From positions 186,001 through 250,000 of the forward strand of contig JAOTOM010005147.1 of NCBI GenBank assembly GCA_034440615.1: a stretch of DNA of 64,000 nucleotides. The letters run 5' to 3'. Below the pieces are notes generated by a model. That model saw only the letters and a program-made list of their open reading frames with translations, did not search any database and had not been told where the DNA came from. This stretch comes from Ashinkailepas kermadecensis (taxonomy: Eukaryota > Arthropoda > Thecostraca > Neolepadidae). Numbering within the stretch: position 1 is the stretch's first letter; each line of letters begins with the position of its first letter. Shown here in pieces: positions 1 through 12,280 of this stretch. Position numbers and translations under genes: made by a program.

Positions 1-1165
1 GAACATGGGTCACATATACACTGCTGAACCCGTGCCACGGAACATGGGTCACATATACACTGCTGAACCCGTGCCACGGAACATAGGTCACATATACACT
101 GCTGAACCCGTGCCACGGAACATAGGTCACATATACACTGCTGAACCCGTGCCACGGAACATGGGTCACATATACACTGCTGAACCCGTGCCACGGAACA
201 TAGGTCACATATACACTGCTGAACCCGTGCCACGAAACATAGGTCACAAAAAGAAAACACTGCTGAACCCGTGCCACGGAACATAGGTCACATATACACT
301 GCTGAACCCGTGCCACGGAACATAGGTCACATATACACTGCTGAACCCGTGCCACGGAACATAGGTCACATATACACTGCTGAACCCGTGCCACGGAACA
401 TAGGTCACATATACACTGCTGAACCCGTGCCACGGAACATAGGTCACATATACACTGCTGAACCCGTGCCACGGAACATAGGTCCTGAACCGGAACATGG
501 GTCACATATACATGCTGAACCCGTGCCACGGAACATAGGTCACATATACACTGCTGAACCCGTGCCACGGAACATAGGTCACATATACACTGCTGAACCC
601 GTGCCACGAAACATAGGTCACATATACACTGCTGAACCCGTGCCACGGAACATAGGTCACATATACACTGCTGAACCCGTGCCACGGAACATAGGTCACA
701 TATACACTGCTGAACCCGTGCCACGGAACATAGGTCACATATACACTGCTGAACCCGTGCCACGGAACATAGGTCACATATACACTGCTGAACACTGCTG
801 AACCCGTGCCACGAAACATAGGTCACATATACACTGCTGAACCCGTGCCACGGAACATAGGTCACATATACACTGCTGAACCCGTGCCACGAAACATAGG
901 TCACATATACACTGCTGAACCCGTGCCACGGAACATAGGTCACATATACACTGCTGAACCCTTGCCACGGAACATGGGTCACATATTTGTTGCTGAACCC
1001 GTGTTAAGGAGCATGGTCGCATTTACTGCTGAATCCGTGTCACGGAACATAGGTCACATTTACTGCTGAACCCGTGTCATGGAGCATGAGCTACATTTAC
1101 TGCTGAACCCGTGTCATGGAACATGGACCACAAATTTACTGCTGAACCCGTGCCACCGGGTTCAC
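1..1165. repeat. 39-bp minisatellite array, about 25 copies
   Basis: Tandem 39-bp units containing CATAGGTCACATATACACTG followed by CTGAACCCGTGCCACGGAA. Units are nearly identical up to about 970, then decay: later copies have TTTACTGCTGAACCCGTGTC and lose length regularity towards 1165. Because 39 is a multiple of three the array is open in several frames, which produces spurious repetitive peptides on both strands. The array starts before the window. Every unit carries one AGGTCA hexamer. I see no gene in it. Confidence 0.95.
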
Positions 1166-1444
1166 AGTGTTCTCCACTCAACAGTGTTCTCCGTTTTCGG
1201 ACTGTGTCACGTGTCACAGACTTGTCCTGAAAACACGTCGCATACTCAGTGTTGTTCAGACCAGTCAGTATTCGGGGCATTGCTGGATGGGGTGGCGGAT
1301 TTCAGCACGATATGTGGATGGGGCGACTGGTGCTATCTTGCACGGTGGGTCTCGACAGCCACCGAAACAAGATGTGGTAAACAGACCACGGATCACCCAG
1401 GACGGGAACGTTGCCGGTTTTGTGGGATTTCACCTCGACTGAGT
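1166..1444. other. Unique non-coding stretch between two arrays
   Basis: Single-copy sequence between the 39-bp array and the next minisatellite. Short open frames exist on both strands but show no recognisable domain, start context or splice pairing. I see nothing functional here. Confidence 0.4.
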
Positions 1445-1822
1445 CAGAGCGATGTATCATGTGTGAATGCCGGCATAACCGGCTGACGGCGGCTGCTTAA
1501 CGCCGGCATGACAGACTGGCGGCTGCCAAATGCCGGCATGACCGGCTGGCGGCTGCCTAACGCCGACATGACCGGCTGGCGGCCGCCAAATGCCGGCATG
1601 ACGGACTGGCGGTGGCTGCCTAATGCCGGCATGACGGACTGGCGGTGGCTGCCTAATGCCGGCATGACGGACTGGCGGTGGCTGCCTAATGCCGACATGA
1701 CCGGCTGGCGGCCGCCAAATGCCGGCATGACGGACTGGCGGTGGCTGCCTAATGCCGGCATGACGGACTGGCGGCGGCTGCCTAACGCCGGCATGACAGG
1801 CTGGCGGCGGCGGCGGCCTAAT
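1445..1822. repeat. 33-39-bp minisatellite, about 10 copies
   Basis: Units of the form GCCGGCATGACGGACTGGCG plus GTGGCTGCCTAAT, with in-frame 3-bp length variants (TGGCGG versus TGGCGGTGG). All variants differ by multiples of three, so long open frames arise on both strands without implying coding. The array ends in an expanded GGCGGCGGCGG at about 1803-1815. Confidence 0.9.
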
Positions 1823-3119
1823 GCTCGCCTCTTGCCCTTCACAAGGCTATACGCGATGAACGTCACATGTGTGTACCAGACCGATAGGTATATCGGTCTG
1901 GGTGTGATGGCGGCCTGTACAGGTGGACGTGCTGGGCGGCCGCGGCTCGTGCTGTTCCGGCCCGGCCAGCCTGTAAAGGTGGAAATGCTGGGCGGCCGTT
2001 GTTCGTGCTGTTCCGGCCCGGCAGGCCTGCGCCTCGGTGGTGGCGCTGTGACGATCCGCAGTTGACAGGACGTGAGTCGCGCCGCTGGGAAGTCGGCGGC
2101 TCGAACGATGGTGATAGCCGACTGTGTGTTGGGGAGGGGGAGAGTGCGCTCAGAGCCGTGCCGAACCTTGGAGGGCATTTGCGCCGCCTTTAAGGCGAGC
2201 GTGTTTTGCAGGCAGTTCACTGAATTTTGTGCCGTCAGGGTGTCGTGCAATCAAATTGGGTCGGCAGTGAGGAAAGCCGTCCGCCATTATCTGGGCCTGG
2301 CACGCGCCTCCTCGGCGCCCGTCCATGTGAAAACCGTAACGGTGTGGCTCGTCTGCAAGCCTGATGCAGTGGGTTCAAGGTCATCGACGAGTTCAAGGTC
2401 GTGGCTGGGTGTCGAGGCCAGCGGGGTTCAGCAGCGGGCTGGGCCCCACCGGGCGGTCGGTCGACTGGTACATACCAGAGCACGGTCCATTGTGTATGTG
2501 AGGAGGGGACAGCCGTCGGATCATACGTTGAATCTGCTTACCTCTGCGCCAGCTGATAAGCAGCTGAACATATCTGCCTACCCATCGCCAGGAGGGTCAT
2601 TTGTCTGGAGGTCGACCAGTGCCCAGTGGTGTCCAAACTTCGGAAGAGACAAGGCCGTCGTATCTGAGGAAGGGGTAGTCCAAGAAATTGGAGAACGCGA
2701 GGACCCTAAAAGGAATTCATTTTCGCTCTCGCAAGGGCGCATCTGCCCCTCAAATCTGCCTCGTTAAGGACGTTGGTTTATCATGTGTCCTTGGTTTTCA
2801 CTGGACTCTTTCTTTGCAATCGGTAAAATGATCACCCCAAATTATCACTGCGTTATTGCAATAGTACGCATTGTATAGAGAAACGTTTTGCAGCAACTTC
2901 TTTTGAGTCCTAGCCAGTGACGTAGCCAAGAGCCTCGGTTCCCTCCCCCTCCCTGAGGTTCGGGTGAGTCTTTTTCTTGACAACAGGCATTCTTAGAACG
3001 ACACTGGGGTCCTCAGACAGCATAAAACAGCAAAGATTCGACGAGGCGCTGATTTCTCAGGACCTCTTCGACTTCCAGATCCCTCTTGCGGCCTTCTGGG
3101 GACATTTGCGTGTTCAGAG
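1823..3119. other. Unique sequence, no supported gene
   Basis: About 1.3 kb with moderately high GC on the left, falling to the right. It includes a perfect 10-bp inverted repeat at 1877-1900 (arms CAGACCGATA / TATCGGTCTG, 4-nt loop). The largest open frame on the + strand (2072-2767) has no domain that I recognise and no intron-exon logic, so I do not call it a gene. Confidence 0.4.
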
Positions 3120-4078
3120 CCCCTCGAAGCTGGATGGGTCCCTTGAACCTGCAGGCGCCCCTTGAAGCTGGAGGTTCGTGATATGCCATGCATGAGCTCC
3201 TTTGAACTGGATGGTGAAGTTCCGGAATATTTCAAGACCCGGCTGAGAATTGGAGGGCACCTAGAATCTGGTGGTGCGATTGCAGCTGGAGGGGTTCTTT
3301 TAAGCTGGAGGGGCCTCCTTAAGCTGGGGAGACCCCTTTAAACCGGAGGGATCTTTTGCAGGCTAAGGGTCGTGTTAGCTGATGTATGGGCCTTGTTAAA
3401 CTGGACGGACAAGTCCTGGAAGTTTCCGAGGTTCGGTTGCCAACAGCAGTCCCTGAGAGCTTGAGAGGCACCTTGAAGCTTGTGGTGCTCATTGGATCTT
3501 GGGGAGAAACTAGAGAGACTTCTTTAAGATGGGGCCCCTTGAAGCTGGATAGGCTCCTTGAAGCTGAAAATGCGCCTTGAAGCTGGAGGGGCCCCTTGAA
3601 GCTGGAGGGGCCTCTGGGGCTAGCTGGGGTCTCTTGAGCTGGGGTCTTCTTGAGCTGGAAGTCCTCTTGAAGCTGGAGGTCCTCTGAAGCTGGAGGTCCT
3701 CTGAAGCTGAGGTCCTCTTGAAGCTGGAGGTCTTCTTGAAGCTGGATGTCCTCTTGAAGCTGGAGGTCCTCTTGAAGCTGGAGGTCCTCTTGAAGCTGGA
3801 GGTCCTCTTGAAGCTGGAGGTCCTCTTGAAGCTGGAGGTCCTCTTGAAGCTGGAGGTCCTCTTGAAGCTGGAGGTCCTCTTGAAGCCGGGGTTTCCCTTG
3901 AAGCTGGAGGTTCTCTTGAAGCTGGAGGTTCTCTTGAAGCTGGAGGTTCTCTTGAAGCTGGAGGTTCTCTTGAAGCTAGAGGTTCTCTTGAAGCCGGAGG
4001 TTCTCTCGAAGCTGGAGGTTCTCTCGAAGCTGGGGTTCCCTTGAAGCCGGAGGTCCCCTTGAAGCTGGAGGGCGGGTA
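3120..4078. repeat. 18-bp minisatellite (GAAGCTGGAGGTCCTCTT), degenerate flanks
   Basis: The core at about 3655-4075 consists of 18-bp units GAAGCTGGAGGTCCTCTT, drifting to GAAGCTGGAGGTTCTCTT to the right. Looser versions of the same motif (CTTGAAGCTGGAGGGGCCCC) extend left to about 3120. The repeat reads as a KLEVLL-type peptide on one strand and a SFKRTS-type peptide on the other. Both are artefacts of an 18-bp period. Confidence 0.9.
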
Positions 4079-4372
4079 GAGGAACCATTTGTAGATGGAG
4101 TGTCCATTGAATGATAATAATTGGAGGATGTTACTTCATGTTGGCTTAATGCATATAAATTCGGGTTTTATGGAAATTCGCGGCAGTTTTCGACTTAATT
4201 TATTGCTGACGGACATCAGATGGAAAATGCATGGATTCTCGCAATGCATAAGGTGAGGACGTAGTAACATGGAAGCACCCAGGATTCCTGGCTACTGTCA
4301 GTCAGGCTAGTCCTGGCTACGCCTCTGGTCAGAGCCGTGCTCATGCCGTTGTGTTTAGCTGGCCAGCTTCAC
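4079..4372. other. Short unique spacer
   Basis: AT-richer single-copy DNA between two arrays. I see no gene or RNA feature. Confidence 0.35.
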
Positions 4373-4615
4373 TCGCGGACACCAGTACCGCACACCGGTA
4401 CCGCACACCGGCACCGCACACCGGCACCGCACACCGGCACCCCACACCGGCACCCCACACCGGCACCCCACACCGACACCGCATACCGGCACCCCACACT
4501 GGCACCCCACACCGGCACCCCACGCCGGCACCCCACACCGGCACCCCACACCGACACCGCACACCGGCACCCTACACCGGCACCCCCACACAGGCACCCC
4601 ACACAGGCACCCATT
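4373..4615. repeat. 12-bp minisatellite (CACCGGCACCCC type)
   Basis: About 20 units of CACACCGGCACC, with CCCCACACCGGC variants, at 4380-4615. It is followed by a C10 run at about 4640. The array is purine/pyrimidine biased and open in several frames by period alone. Confidence 0.9.
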
Positions 4616-4879
4616 TCGATGAACTTCAGCCGATGGCGCCCCCCCCCCCCTTACACACACCGAAGACTTTCACGGTGGCGCCTCTCCGAGGAAATAGCGC
4701 CCCTCCAGACAAGTACCCTCCCCCATGATAATTACTGGTTGTTCGGTTCTTCCCCTGTCAACTACCGCCGCGTGCGTGTGTCACTGCACATGCGACACGT
4801 GTTCACCAATGTAGCCAAAGCGGCGCCGTCACGGGGTCGTCTTCCTTCCACCTCCTCCCGCCATCAGGTCAGTTGAGCG

Positions 4880-5537
4880 CCACGCACACATACTCCCGCC
4901 ACCAGGTCGGTCTCGGCGCCACACACACATCATCCCACCACCAGGTCGGTCTCGGCGCCACACACACATCCTCCCACCACCAGGTCGGTCTCGCCGCCAC
5001 ACCACGTCCTCCCACCACCAGGTCGGTCTCGCCGCCACACCACGTCGTCCCACCACCAGGTCGGTCTCGGCGCCACACACACATCCTCCCACCACCAGGT
5101 CGGTCTCGCCGCCACACCACGTCCTCCCACCACCAGGTCGGTCTCGGCGCCACACACACATCATCCCACCACCAGGTCGGTCTCGGCGCCACACACACGT
5201 CCTCCCACCACCAGGTCGGTCTCGGCGCCACACACACGTCCTCCCACCACCAGGTCGGTCTCGGCGCCACACAAAACTCGGTTCGGCGCCACACACACGT
5301 CCTCCCACCACCAGGTCGGTCTCGGCGCCACACACGTCCTCACACCATCGTCCTCCCACCACCAGGTCGGTCTCGCCGCCACACCACGTCCTCCCACCAC
5401 CAGGTCGGTCTCGGCGCCACACACACGTCCTCCCACCACCAGGTCGGTCTCGGCGCCACACACACGTCCTCCCACCACCAGGTCGGTCTCGGCGCCACAC
5501 ACACGTCCTCCCACCACCAGGTCGGTCTCGGCGCGCT
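4880..5537. repeat. 38-39-bp minisatellite, about 17 copies
   Basis: The unit is CACCACCAGGTCGGTCTCGG followed by CGCCACACACACGTCCTCC. One subtype has CTCGCCGCCACACCACGTCC and is 38 bp, so the frame shifts between unit types. One interrupted unit lies at 5265-5345. No coding interpretation is supported. Confidence 0.92.
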
Positions 5538-5739
5538 GTCTCCTTGACTGGCGCCGGTGAAAGCTGTGCGACCGCGCGCTCTGTATGGAAGCGTATACCT
5601 GGATGGAGCCACTCGTCAGTGAGAGGCACTGTCCGCCGCGCGGCGGCGCCGCAGACGCTGGGAGCCAGCCGGCTCGCCGTCTTCGTCGGTGGGAGGCACG
5701 GCTCGGCCCTGCTTCGCTCGACAGGGCCCGACTCCACTC

Positions 5740-7440
5740 GGCTCCACTCGGCTCCACTTTGATTCGCTCGGTTCTGCTCGGTTTCGCTCGACTTTGCTCG
5801 GCTCCGCTCGGCTCCGCTTGACTCCGCATTGATCCGCTTTGATCCGTTCGATTCTGCTCGGCTCCGCTTTGATCGGCTGGGCTCCACTCGGCTCCGCTGG
5901 GCTCCGCTCTGATCCGCTCTGATCCGCTCGGCTCCGCTCAGCTCGGCTCCGCTCCGCTCGGATCCGCTCGGATCCGCTCGGCTCCGCTCGGCTCCGCTCG
6001 GCTCCGCTCGGCTCCGCTCGGCTCCGCTCGGCTCCGCTCGGCTCCGCTCGGCTCCGCTCGGCTCCGCTCGGCTCCGCTCGGCTCCGCTCGGCTCCGCTCG
6101 GCTCGGCTCGGCTCCGCTCGGCTCCGCTCGGCTCGGCTCGGCTCGGCTCGGCTCGGCTCGGCTCGGCTCGGCTCGGCTCGGCTCGGCTCGGCTCGGCTCG
6201 GCTCGGCTCGGCTCGGCTCGGCTCGGCTCGGCTCGGCTCGGCTCGGCTCGGCTCGGCTCGGCTCGGCTCGGCTCGGCTCGGCTCGGCTCGGCTCGGCTCG
6301 GCTCGGCTCGGCTCGGCTCGGCTCGGCTCGGCTCGGCTCGGCTCGGCTCGGCTCGGCTCGGCTCGGCTCGGCTCGGCTCGGCTCGGCTCGGCTCGGCTCG
6401 GCTCGGCTCGGCTCGGCTCGGCTCGGCTCGGCTCGGCTCGGCTCGGCTCGGCTCGGCTCGGCTCGGCTCGGCTCGGCTCGGCTCGGCTCGGCTCGGCTCG
6501 GCTCGGCTCGGCTCGGCTCGGCTCGGCTCGGCTCGGCTCGGCTCGGCTCGGCTCGGCTCGGCTCGGCTCGGCTCGGCTCGGCTCGGCTCGGCTCGGCTCG
6601 GCTCGGCTCGGCTCGGCTCGGCTCGGCTCGGCTCGGCTCGGCTCGGCTCGGCTCGGCTCGGCTCGGCTCGGCTCGGCTCGGCTCGGCTCGGCTCGGCTCG
6701 GCTCGGCTCGGCTCGGCTCGGCTCGGCTCGGCTCGGCTCGGCTCGGCTCGGCTCGGCTCGGCTCGGCTCGGCTCGGCTCGGCTCGGCTCGGCTCGGCTCG
6801 GCTCGGCTCGGCTCGGCTCGGCTCGGCTCGGCTCGGCTCGGCTCGGCTCGGCTCGGCTCGGCTCGGCTCGGCTCGGCTCGGCTCGGCTCGGCTCGGCTCG
6901 GCTCGGCTCGGCTCGGCTCGGCTCGGCTCGGCTCGGCTCGGCTCGGCTCGGCTCGGCTCGGCTCGGCTCGGCTCGGCTCGGCTCGGCTCGGCTCGGCTCG
7001 GCTCGGCTCGGCTCGGCTCGGCTCGGCTCGGCTCGGCTCGGCTCGGCTCGGCTCGGCTCGGCTCGGCTCGGCTCGGCTCGGCTCGGCTCGGCTCGGCTCG
7101 GCTCGGCTCCGCTCGGCTCGGCTCGGCTCGGCTCGGCTCCGCTCGGCTCGGCTCGCTCGGCTCGGCTCGGCTCGGCTCGGCTCGGCTCGGCTCGGCTCGG
7201 CTCGGCTCGGCTCGCTCGGCTCGGCTCGGCTCGGCTCGGCTCGGCTCGGCTCGGCTCGGCTCGGCTCGGCTCGGCTCGGCTCGGCTCGGCTCGGCTCGGC
7301 TCGGCTCGGCTCGGCTCTGATCCGCTCGGCTCGGCTCTGATCCGCTCGGCTCCGCTCTGATCCGCTCGGCTCCGCTGGGCTCCACTCGGCTCCGCTCTAA
7401 TACGCTCGGCTCTGCTCGGCTTTGCTCGGCTCCAATGAGC
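5740..7440. repeat. GGCTC pentanucleotide array, about 1.0 kb pure core
   Basis: From about 6100 to 7105 the sequence is an almost perfect run of the pentamer GGCTC (read GAGCC on the other strand). The flanks at 5740-6100 and 7105-7440 are degenerate decamers (GCTCCGCTCG, GATCCGCTCG) from which the core may have expanded. Two single-base slips at about 7152 and 7212 (GCTCGCTCGG) shift the register. Very long EPSRA-type open frames on the minus strand are artefacts of the 5-bp period (15 bp = 5 codons). Confidence 0.95.
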
Positions 7441-8690
7441 GAGACTGCTGACGGCGACCGGATGTAACGGTAGCCAACTCAAACAAGGCACCCGACGGCG
7501 GTGACCGCGTGCTCGCGTGGCGTCAGCCTGTGCTAACACAGAGAGACGATGACTGCTCGCGCCGGTGAGCTGCTCGTTAGTAACTCCTGACCAGACGGAT
7601 ACCGAGAGACTATGACACCTCACGCTGATGAACTGATCGTTAGTAATTCCTGACAGTGGCACCTTGCGGGCACGTGACAGAGGGCGACTACTGTGTTCGG
7701 TGGCGCAATGCTGGGCCGCCCGGCCAATGTAACAGCACACATAGCAGGCGCAGTTTGGTTAGAGCTTTCATTCCCGTTACGCGGCAGTTAGGTGAAGGCT
7801 AGGCCAGAGCAACCGATGGCCTGGCTCTACGTTAACGGTAACTGACAGCGCGACGCCAGAGTCGCCAAATCCCAGCCTGCAATTACCAGTCATGTACGAC
7901 TGAGCTTAGCACTGCTACCCCGTATGCATTGGTGTGCTGAATGACTGAAACAAAGACTCTCGGAAGTCCTTGCCGGGAAATGTGTACGCCTGGGCTAACA
8001 TTTCTGGGCAGTGTGCATCTCTTCCCTGACATTTTTGGTCCTCCTGTCATGGCTGTTGAGTCTGCTTCCCCATTGGAAATGTAGTGCGGTCTCTGTCCGC
8101 GTTAACACACAATTCCCAGTTGGAGACGTTCTTCGGGCTGGAGGTGTTATTGTGTATCGACGAATATTTTCGGATCGCTCGGACCGAGCTCGCTGGTAGC
8201 TGATTAGTATCGCGGACTTGGAATCAATAGCTCTCGTCTACTTCATGATTCCCACGCCCTGTCTGGTGAACAAACTCCAGTGATCCGTTGGTCAAGACTG
8301 CAAAATTAGCTGATTTATTTAATAAACATGTTCTGATGGTGAGATGGGTATTGCGTTTGATTGTTGACTTAATTCCATTGTGGTACATTTACCCGTCAAA
8401 ATGTTGACGTCCATCTTCAGACTACGACTGCTTTACTTACGGTAAACCCGTGAGCTTACTGTAGCCAGTGAAGCATAATGCCGACTGAAGTAATAACTAC
8501 AACCATGAAGGATTGAAGGAATGAAGAATCGCCATCAGGTTCGGTTCTTTTTTGTTTGTTAGACTACGTCTGATATTTTCTTTCTATGTTGATAGTTGAG
8601 CTTTAGGACGCATCGACTTTCCTATGGCGACAACCTCCTCTCCGACACTGAGGAGAAAATCCTAGCTCCCATTCATCTCTCGTGCCATCT
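7441..8690. other. Unique non-coding sequence
   Basis: Single-copy, moderately AT-rich sequence with no open frame that I can support. The segment 8598-8617 (minus strand) matches the GTCGATGCGYCCTAAAGC tail found at several other places in the window, so a fragment of a dispersed SINE-like repeat is present. Confidence 0.4.
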
Positions 8691-8699
8691 CGGAGCCTC

Positions 8700-9215
8700 G
8701 TTCATCGGCAATGTCAATTCTGGCTATCCTTCACAGCCAATGTTAATCCTGGCTTTCATTCACAGCCAATGTCAATTATGGCTGTCCTTCCCAACCAATG
8801 CTGGTATTGAGTCCCATCCACCGCCAATGCCAATCTTGGCTCTATTTATCGCCAACAGCAATCCTGGCGCTGCTTCGTCGCCAGTGCCAAGCCCGTACCT
8901 CTAATGGAGTCCTGGCATTCCTTCATCGCCAATGGAAGTCCTGGCATTCCTTCATCGCCAATGGAAGTCCTGGCATTCCTTCATCGCCAATGGAAGTCCT
9001 GGCATTCATTCATCGCCGATGGAAATCCTGGCATTCATTCATCGCCAATGGAAGTCCTGGCATTCATTCATTACCAATGGAAGTCCTGGCATTCCTTCAT
9101 CGCCAATGGAAGTCCTGGAATTCATTCATCGCCAATGGAAGTACTGGCATTCCTTCATCGCCAATGGAAGTCCTGGCATTCCTTCATCGCCAATGGAATT
9201 CCTTCACCGACAGTG
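8700..9215. repeat. 29-bp minisatellite (CATCGCCAATGGAAGTCCTG)
   Basis: Ten or so 29-bp units TTCATCGCCAATGGAAGTCC plus TGGCATTCC at 8905-9200, preceded by diverged relatives from about 8700 (TTCACAGCCAATGTCAATCC). Because 29 is not a multiple of three, all three frames stay open for 87-bp cycles. This explains the overlapping repetitive peptides in all three frames. Confidence 0.9.
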
Positions 9216-9680
9216 CCAATTGATGGAGTATATCGTGCGGATCGGAGTTGACTGGGCCGGTATTTGACTGGGCTGGGATTTGACTGGGCCGTCCCAGCTG
9301 ATGCTAATTGGTGGAGTATGTTGTGGGGCTAGGAGTTGACTGGGCCGGGATTTGGCTGGGCCGTCCCAGCTAGCGCCAATTGCTGCTGGGCTGGCGCATT
9401 GCGGGCACTCAATAGTTCGTCTGGCGGCCGGTGTTGGCGGCCGCGTCGGCCCTCCAGCGGGTAATCCAGCTGACCAGCTGGGCCACGGCCGTGCCGCCGA
9501 CCGGCGACGGATCGATCACCGTGCTGCTGCCGTCCCCCGCCGCCACCCGGATGCCGACGGCTGCAGCGGGTCACAGGAGTAGGGGGTCGTCGCGTCTGCC
9601 AGCCGTCTGCAGCAGGGGTGGCGGTCGTGCCTCGTCCCTTGGTCAGTCGTCCGTCTTGGGACAGCAGTGCGGGGGCGGGG
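9216..9680. other. GC-rich unique stretch with short duplicated motif
   Basis: Contains a repeated GACTGGGCCGGGATTTGACTG phrase at about 9250-9370, then CpG-rich sequence. Open frames on both strands have low complexity (Gly/Arg/Pro/Ala) and no recognisable domain. I do not call a gene. Confidence 0.35.
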
Positions 9681-10320
9681 CTGAGGTGTGAGGTCACCTC
9701 TGCCGTCCGTTTGGGGCAGCAGTGCGGGGGCGGGGGCTGGAGTGTGAGGTCACCTCTGCCGTCCGTCTAGGGACGGACTGCAGGTGGCGGGGCTGGAGGC
9801 AGGTGGCGGGGCGGGACTGCAGTGCGGTGGCGGAGCTGGAGTGTGAGGTCACCTCTGCCGTCCGTCTAGGGCCAGCAGTGTGGGGGCGGGGGCTGGAGTG
9901 TGAGGTCACCTCTGCCGTCCGTCTAGGGCCAGCAGTGTGGGGGCGGGGGCTGGAGTGTGAGGTCACCTCTGCCGTCCGTCTAGGGACGGACTGCAGGTGG
10001 CGGGGCGGGACTGCAGTGCGGTGGCGGGGCTGGAGTGTGAAGTCACCTCTGCCGTCCGTCTAGGGACAGCAGTGCGGTGGCGGGGCTGGAGTGTGAGGTC
10101 ACCTCTGCCGTCCGTCTAGGGCCAGCAGTGTGGGGGCGGGGGCTGGAGTGTGAGGTCACCTCTGCCGTCCGTCTAGGGACAGCAGTGCGGGGGCGGGGGC
10201 TGGAGTGTGAGGTCACCTCTGCCGTCCGTCTAGGGACAGCAGTGCGGGGGCGGAGGCTGGAGTGTGAGGTCACCTCTGCCGTCCGTCTAGGGACAGCAGT
10301 GCGGGGGCGGAGCTCCGCCG
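9681..10320. repeat. 57-bp minisatellite with AGGTCA in each unit
   Basis: About ten units of roughly 57 bp: GCTGGAGTGTGAGGTCACCT, then CTGCCGTCCGTCTAGGGACA, then GCAGTGCGGGGGCGGG. Two insertions of GACGGACTGCAGGTGGCGGG type lie at 9775-9830 and 9985-10020. Each unit carries the near-palindrome GAGGTCACCTC. No gene is indicated. Confidence 0.9.
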
Positions 10321-12280
10321 CCGGTGGCCGCTCTGTAATGGCAGTGCAGCGGCGCGTGCTGCACCTCAACTGCGGCCGGCCGGCTCCAGCCGGCTCGAGC
10401 CGGCACTAACCGGCACCACAGGCTGCGGCCATTCCTCAAGGTCGCCGGCCCGGCGCGCCAGACTCAGCCCGCACTGTAATGACTGTGCATGTGCATGCAT
10501 TTCATGAGTTATTTGGGCTTATGGCACTTCAGCCAGGCTTGATCATTCGCGCCCATATATGTCCATGTGCATAAACATATACGTATGTATATGCATCAGC
10601 AGCAATGTCGTAGCATAGGCATAGGCATGGGCAAATATATGCATATACATGTACATTCCCATGTATGTGCATATGAATGTATTTGCCAATGCCTATGACT
10701 ATGATTCGACATCGATGCTTTACATCATTGGTTGGAACTTATGTCTATATTCGACGCCCAACTGAAAATGAATTTGGAGATGCACAGCCCTACCCCATTT
10801 TTCTAACCGATGAGCCTAAAATAGATGCTTCGGGTTCATCTGGTTCGATTCGAGATCATCTACGGGAATTTTCCTCGCACAAATGCAGGATCAGATGATG
10901 TGAGCCCCCAACTTACAGTCCTCACAACCGTCTTCCACGCGGCTTGTTGTAGCACAGCTGCAGTTCCAAATGTCGAGGAGCTAGTCTAACCTCGTGATGC
11001 ATTTTATGTTGACATCCTGCTTGCTTTTGCCAAGTGAAGTATTGGCAGCCTGATTTCATAGCTTTTTAGCATGAGCAGGAGGAATAGTTCTGTATTAATC
11101 GCTGGAGGCTTGAATAGAGTGGTGACTTTGATCCACTGTCAAATCAGGAGCAATAGATGTCCTTCATGATGTCGTCCAACTGGTAGTTCCTCCTGTCAGC
11201 TTGATTCTGCTCCCACAGAAAGATCCCACACCTCAGGATGTCTCGTGAAGTTGGTAGCTCAGACACAAGCAGCACCCTCACTGCCCCCACAAGTGTACTC
11301 AGATGTTAACTTTATGAGAGCCTTGTTTTGTACCAGGCATCTTAACCACAGTTAGCGCAACAGCAGCTTGGCTTTTTCCAACCGGCTCAAGGCTGTTAGG
11401 GAATCAGGGAGAAACACATAAAGTCAAGCAGAGTAGAAGGTAATAAGCTTGAACCAGGATTATCGATATTTGATTCGTGTACCTGATGAAAATGCGTTTG
11501 TTGCTGTTGTTGAACACGTGTGTGAGTTTACTGCTGCCTGACTCCGAATAATACCTATTATCCGGAAATGTATTCAAGCGGGAAGTTCATATATCGAAAT
11601 ATGCTAGATTAATGACTAAATAACAATCTTCCATTTTACATGATTCTTCAAAAGGTCTTATGGCGTGTCAAAACTGAGCGTATATTTTTTGGCATGGACA
11701 CGTACGTACCCAAATACTATGCATGCTAGACATGGCATTCCAGCTCAAGCAACAACATTCCTCATTGTAGAAAGATGTTCGTGGCATCCGTCGGAGGGGC
11801 ACATTGGGGAAGGGGAATGAACACACACACTCAGAAGTGATAGGCAATGGGGACGCACGCGCCCAGAGGTGATGGGGCTTCTTCATGTGATTTGAACCAT
11901 GCTCCGTCAGAAAAGATAAGTCGATGCGGGTAGCAGCATTATGCTCGGGAAGAGGCACCGAATACCATGTTTTTTATTCGCAGATGTATCTCTATTTGGA
12001 CAGGAAAAGTACTTGAATTTGTCCAAATTTTGACATTTAGGGCCTTCTTCAATGTCAAATTGGACGGAGGTAGGCCAAGTCAACATTGAAAATATATGCA
12101 ATTTTCAGTTCAAGACGTGTCTTTCGAATCTCGCATTATCCATTGTTTTACTTTCGAGAAGTACGGCCCAATTTAATGCCCATCCGCACCTACACAGAAA
12201 CTGGCCGCCAGTGTTGTTCGGTTTGCTGTGCACCTGCGGCTGACTGAACTACTGATTACAACTGACAGTCACCCCGACCC
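10321..12280. other. About 2 kb of unique intergenic or intronic DNA
   Basis: 10490-10700 is rich in alternating purine/pyrimidine words (GCATATACATGTACATT, GTATGTATATGCAT). The rest is single-copy AT-balanced DNA with only short unrelated open frames. I see no exon with convincing splice sites. If the giant exon at 16029 is internal, this stretch is intron. Confidence 0.4.

Noticed and set aside
5616..7740. Minus-strand open frames of about 590-600 residues made of EPSRA repeats
   Set aside because: Product of the GGCTC pentamer (15 bp = 5 codons without a stop). No unique domain, and overlapping frames are equally open.
9329..9697. Minus-strand frame ending QPNPGPVNS, resembling a 2A-type NPGP
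   Set aside because: NPGP occurs next to a stop in low-complexity GC-rich sequence without the upstream DxE context. Taken as chance.
1..10320. CRISPR-like array
   Set aside because: The repeats are contiguous with no unique spacers, and the genome is eukaryotic.
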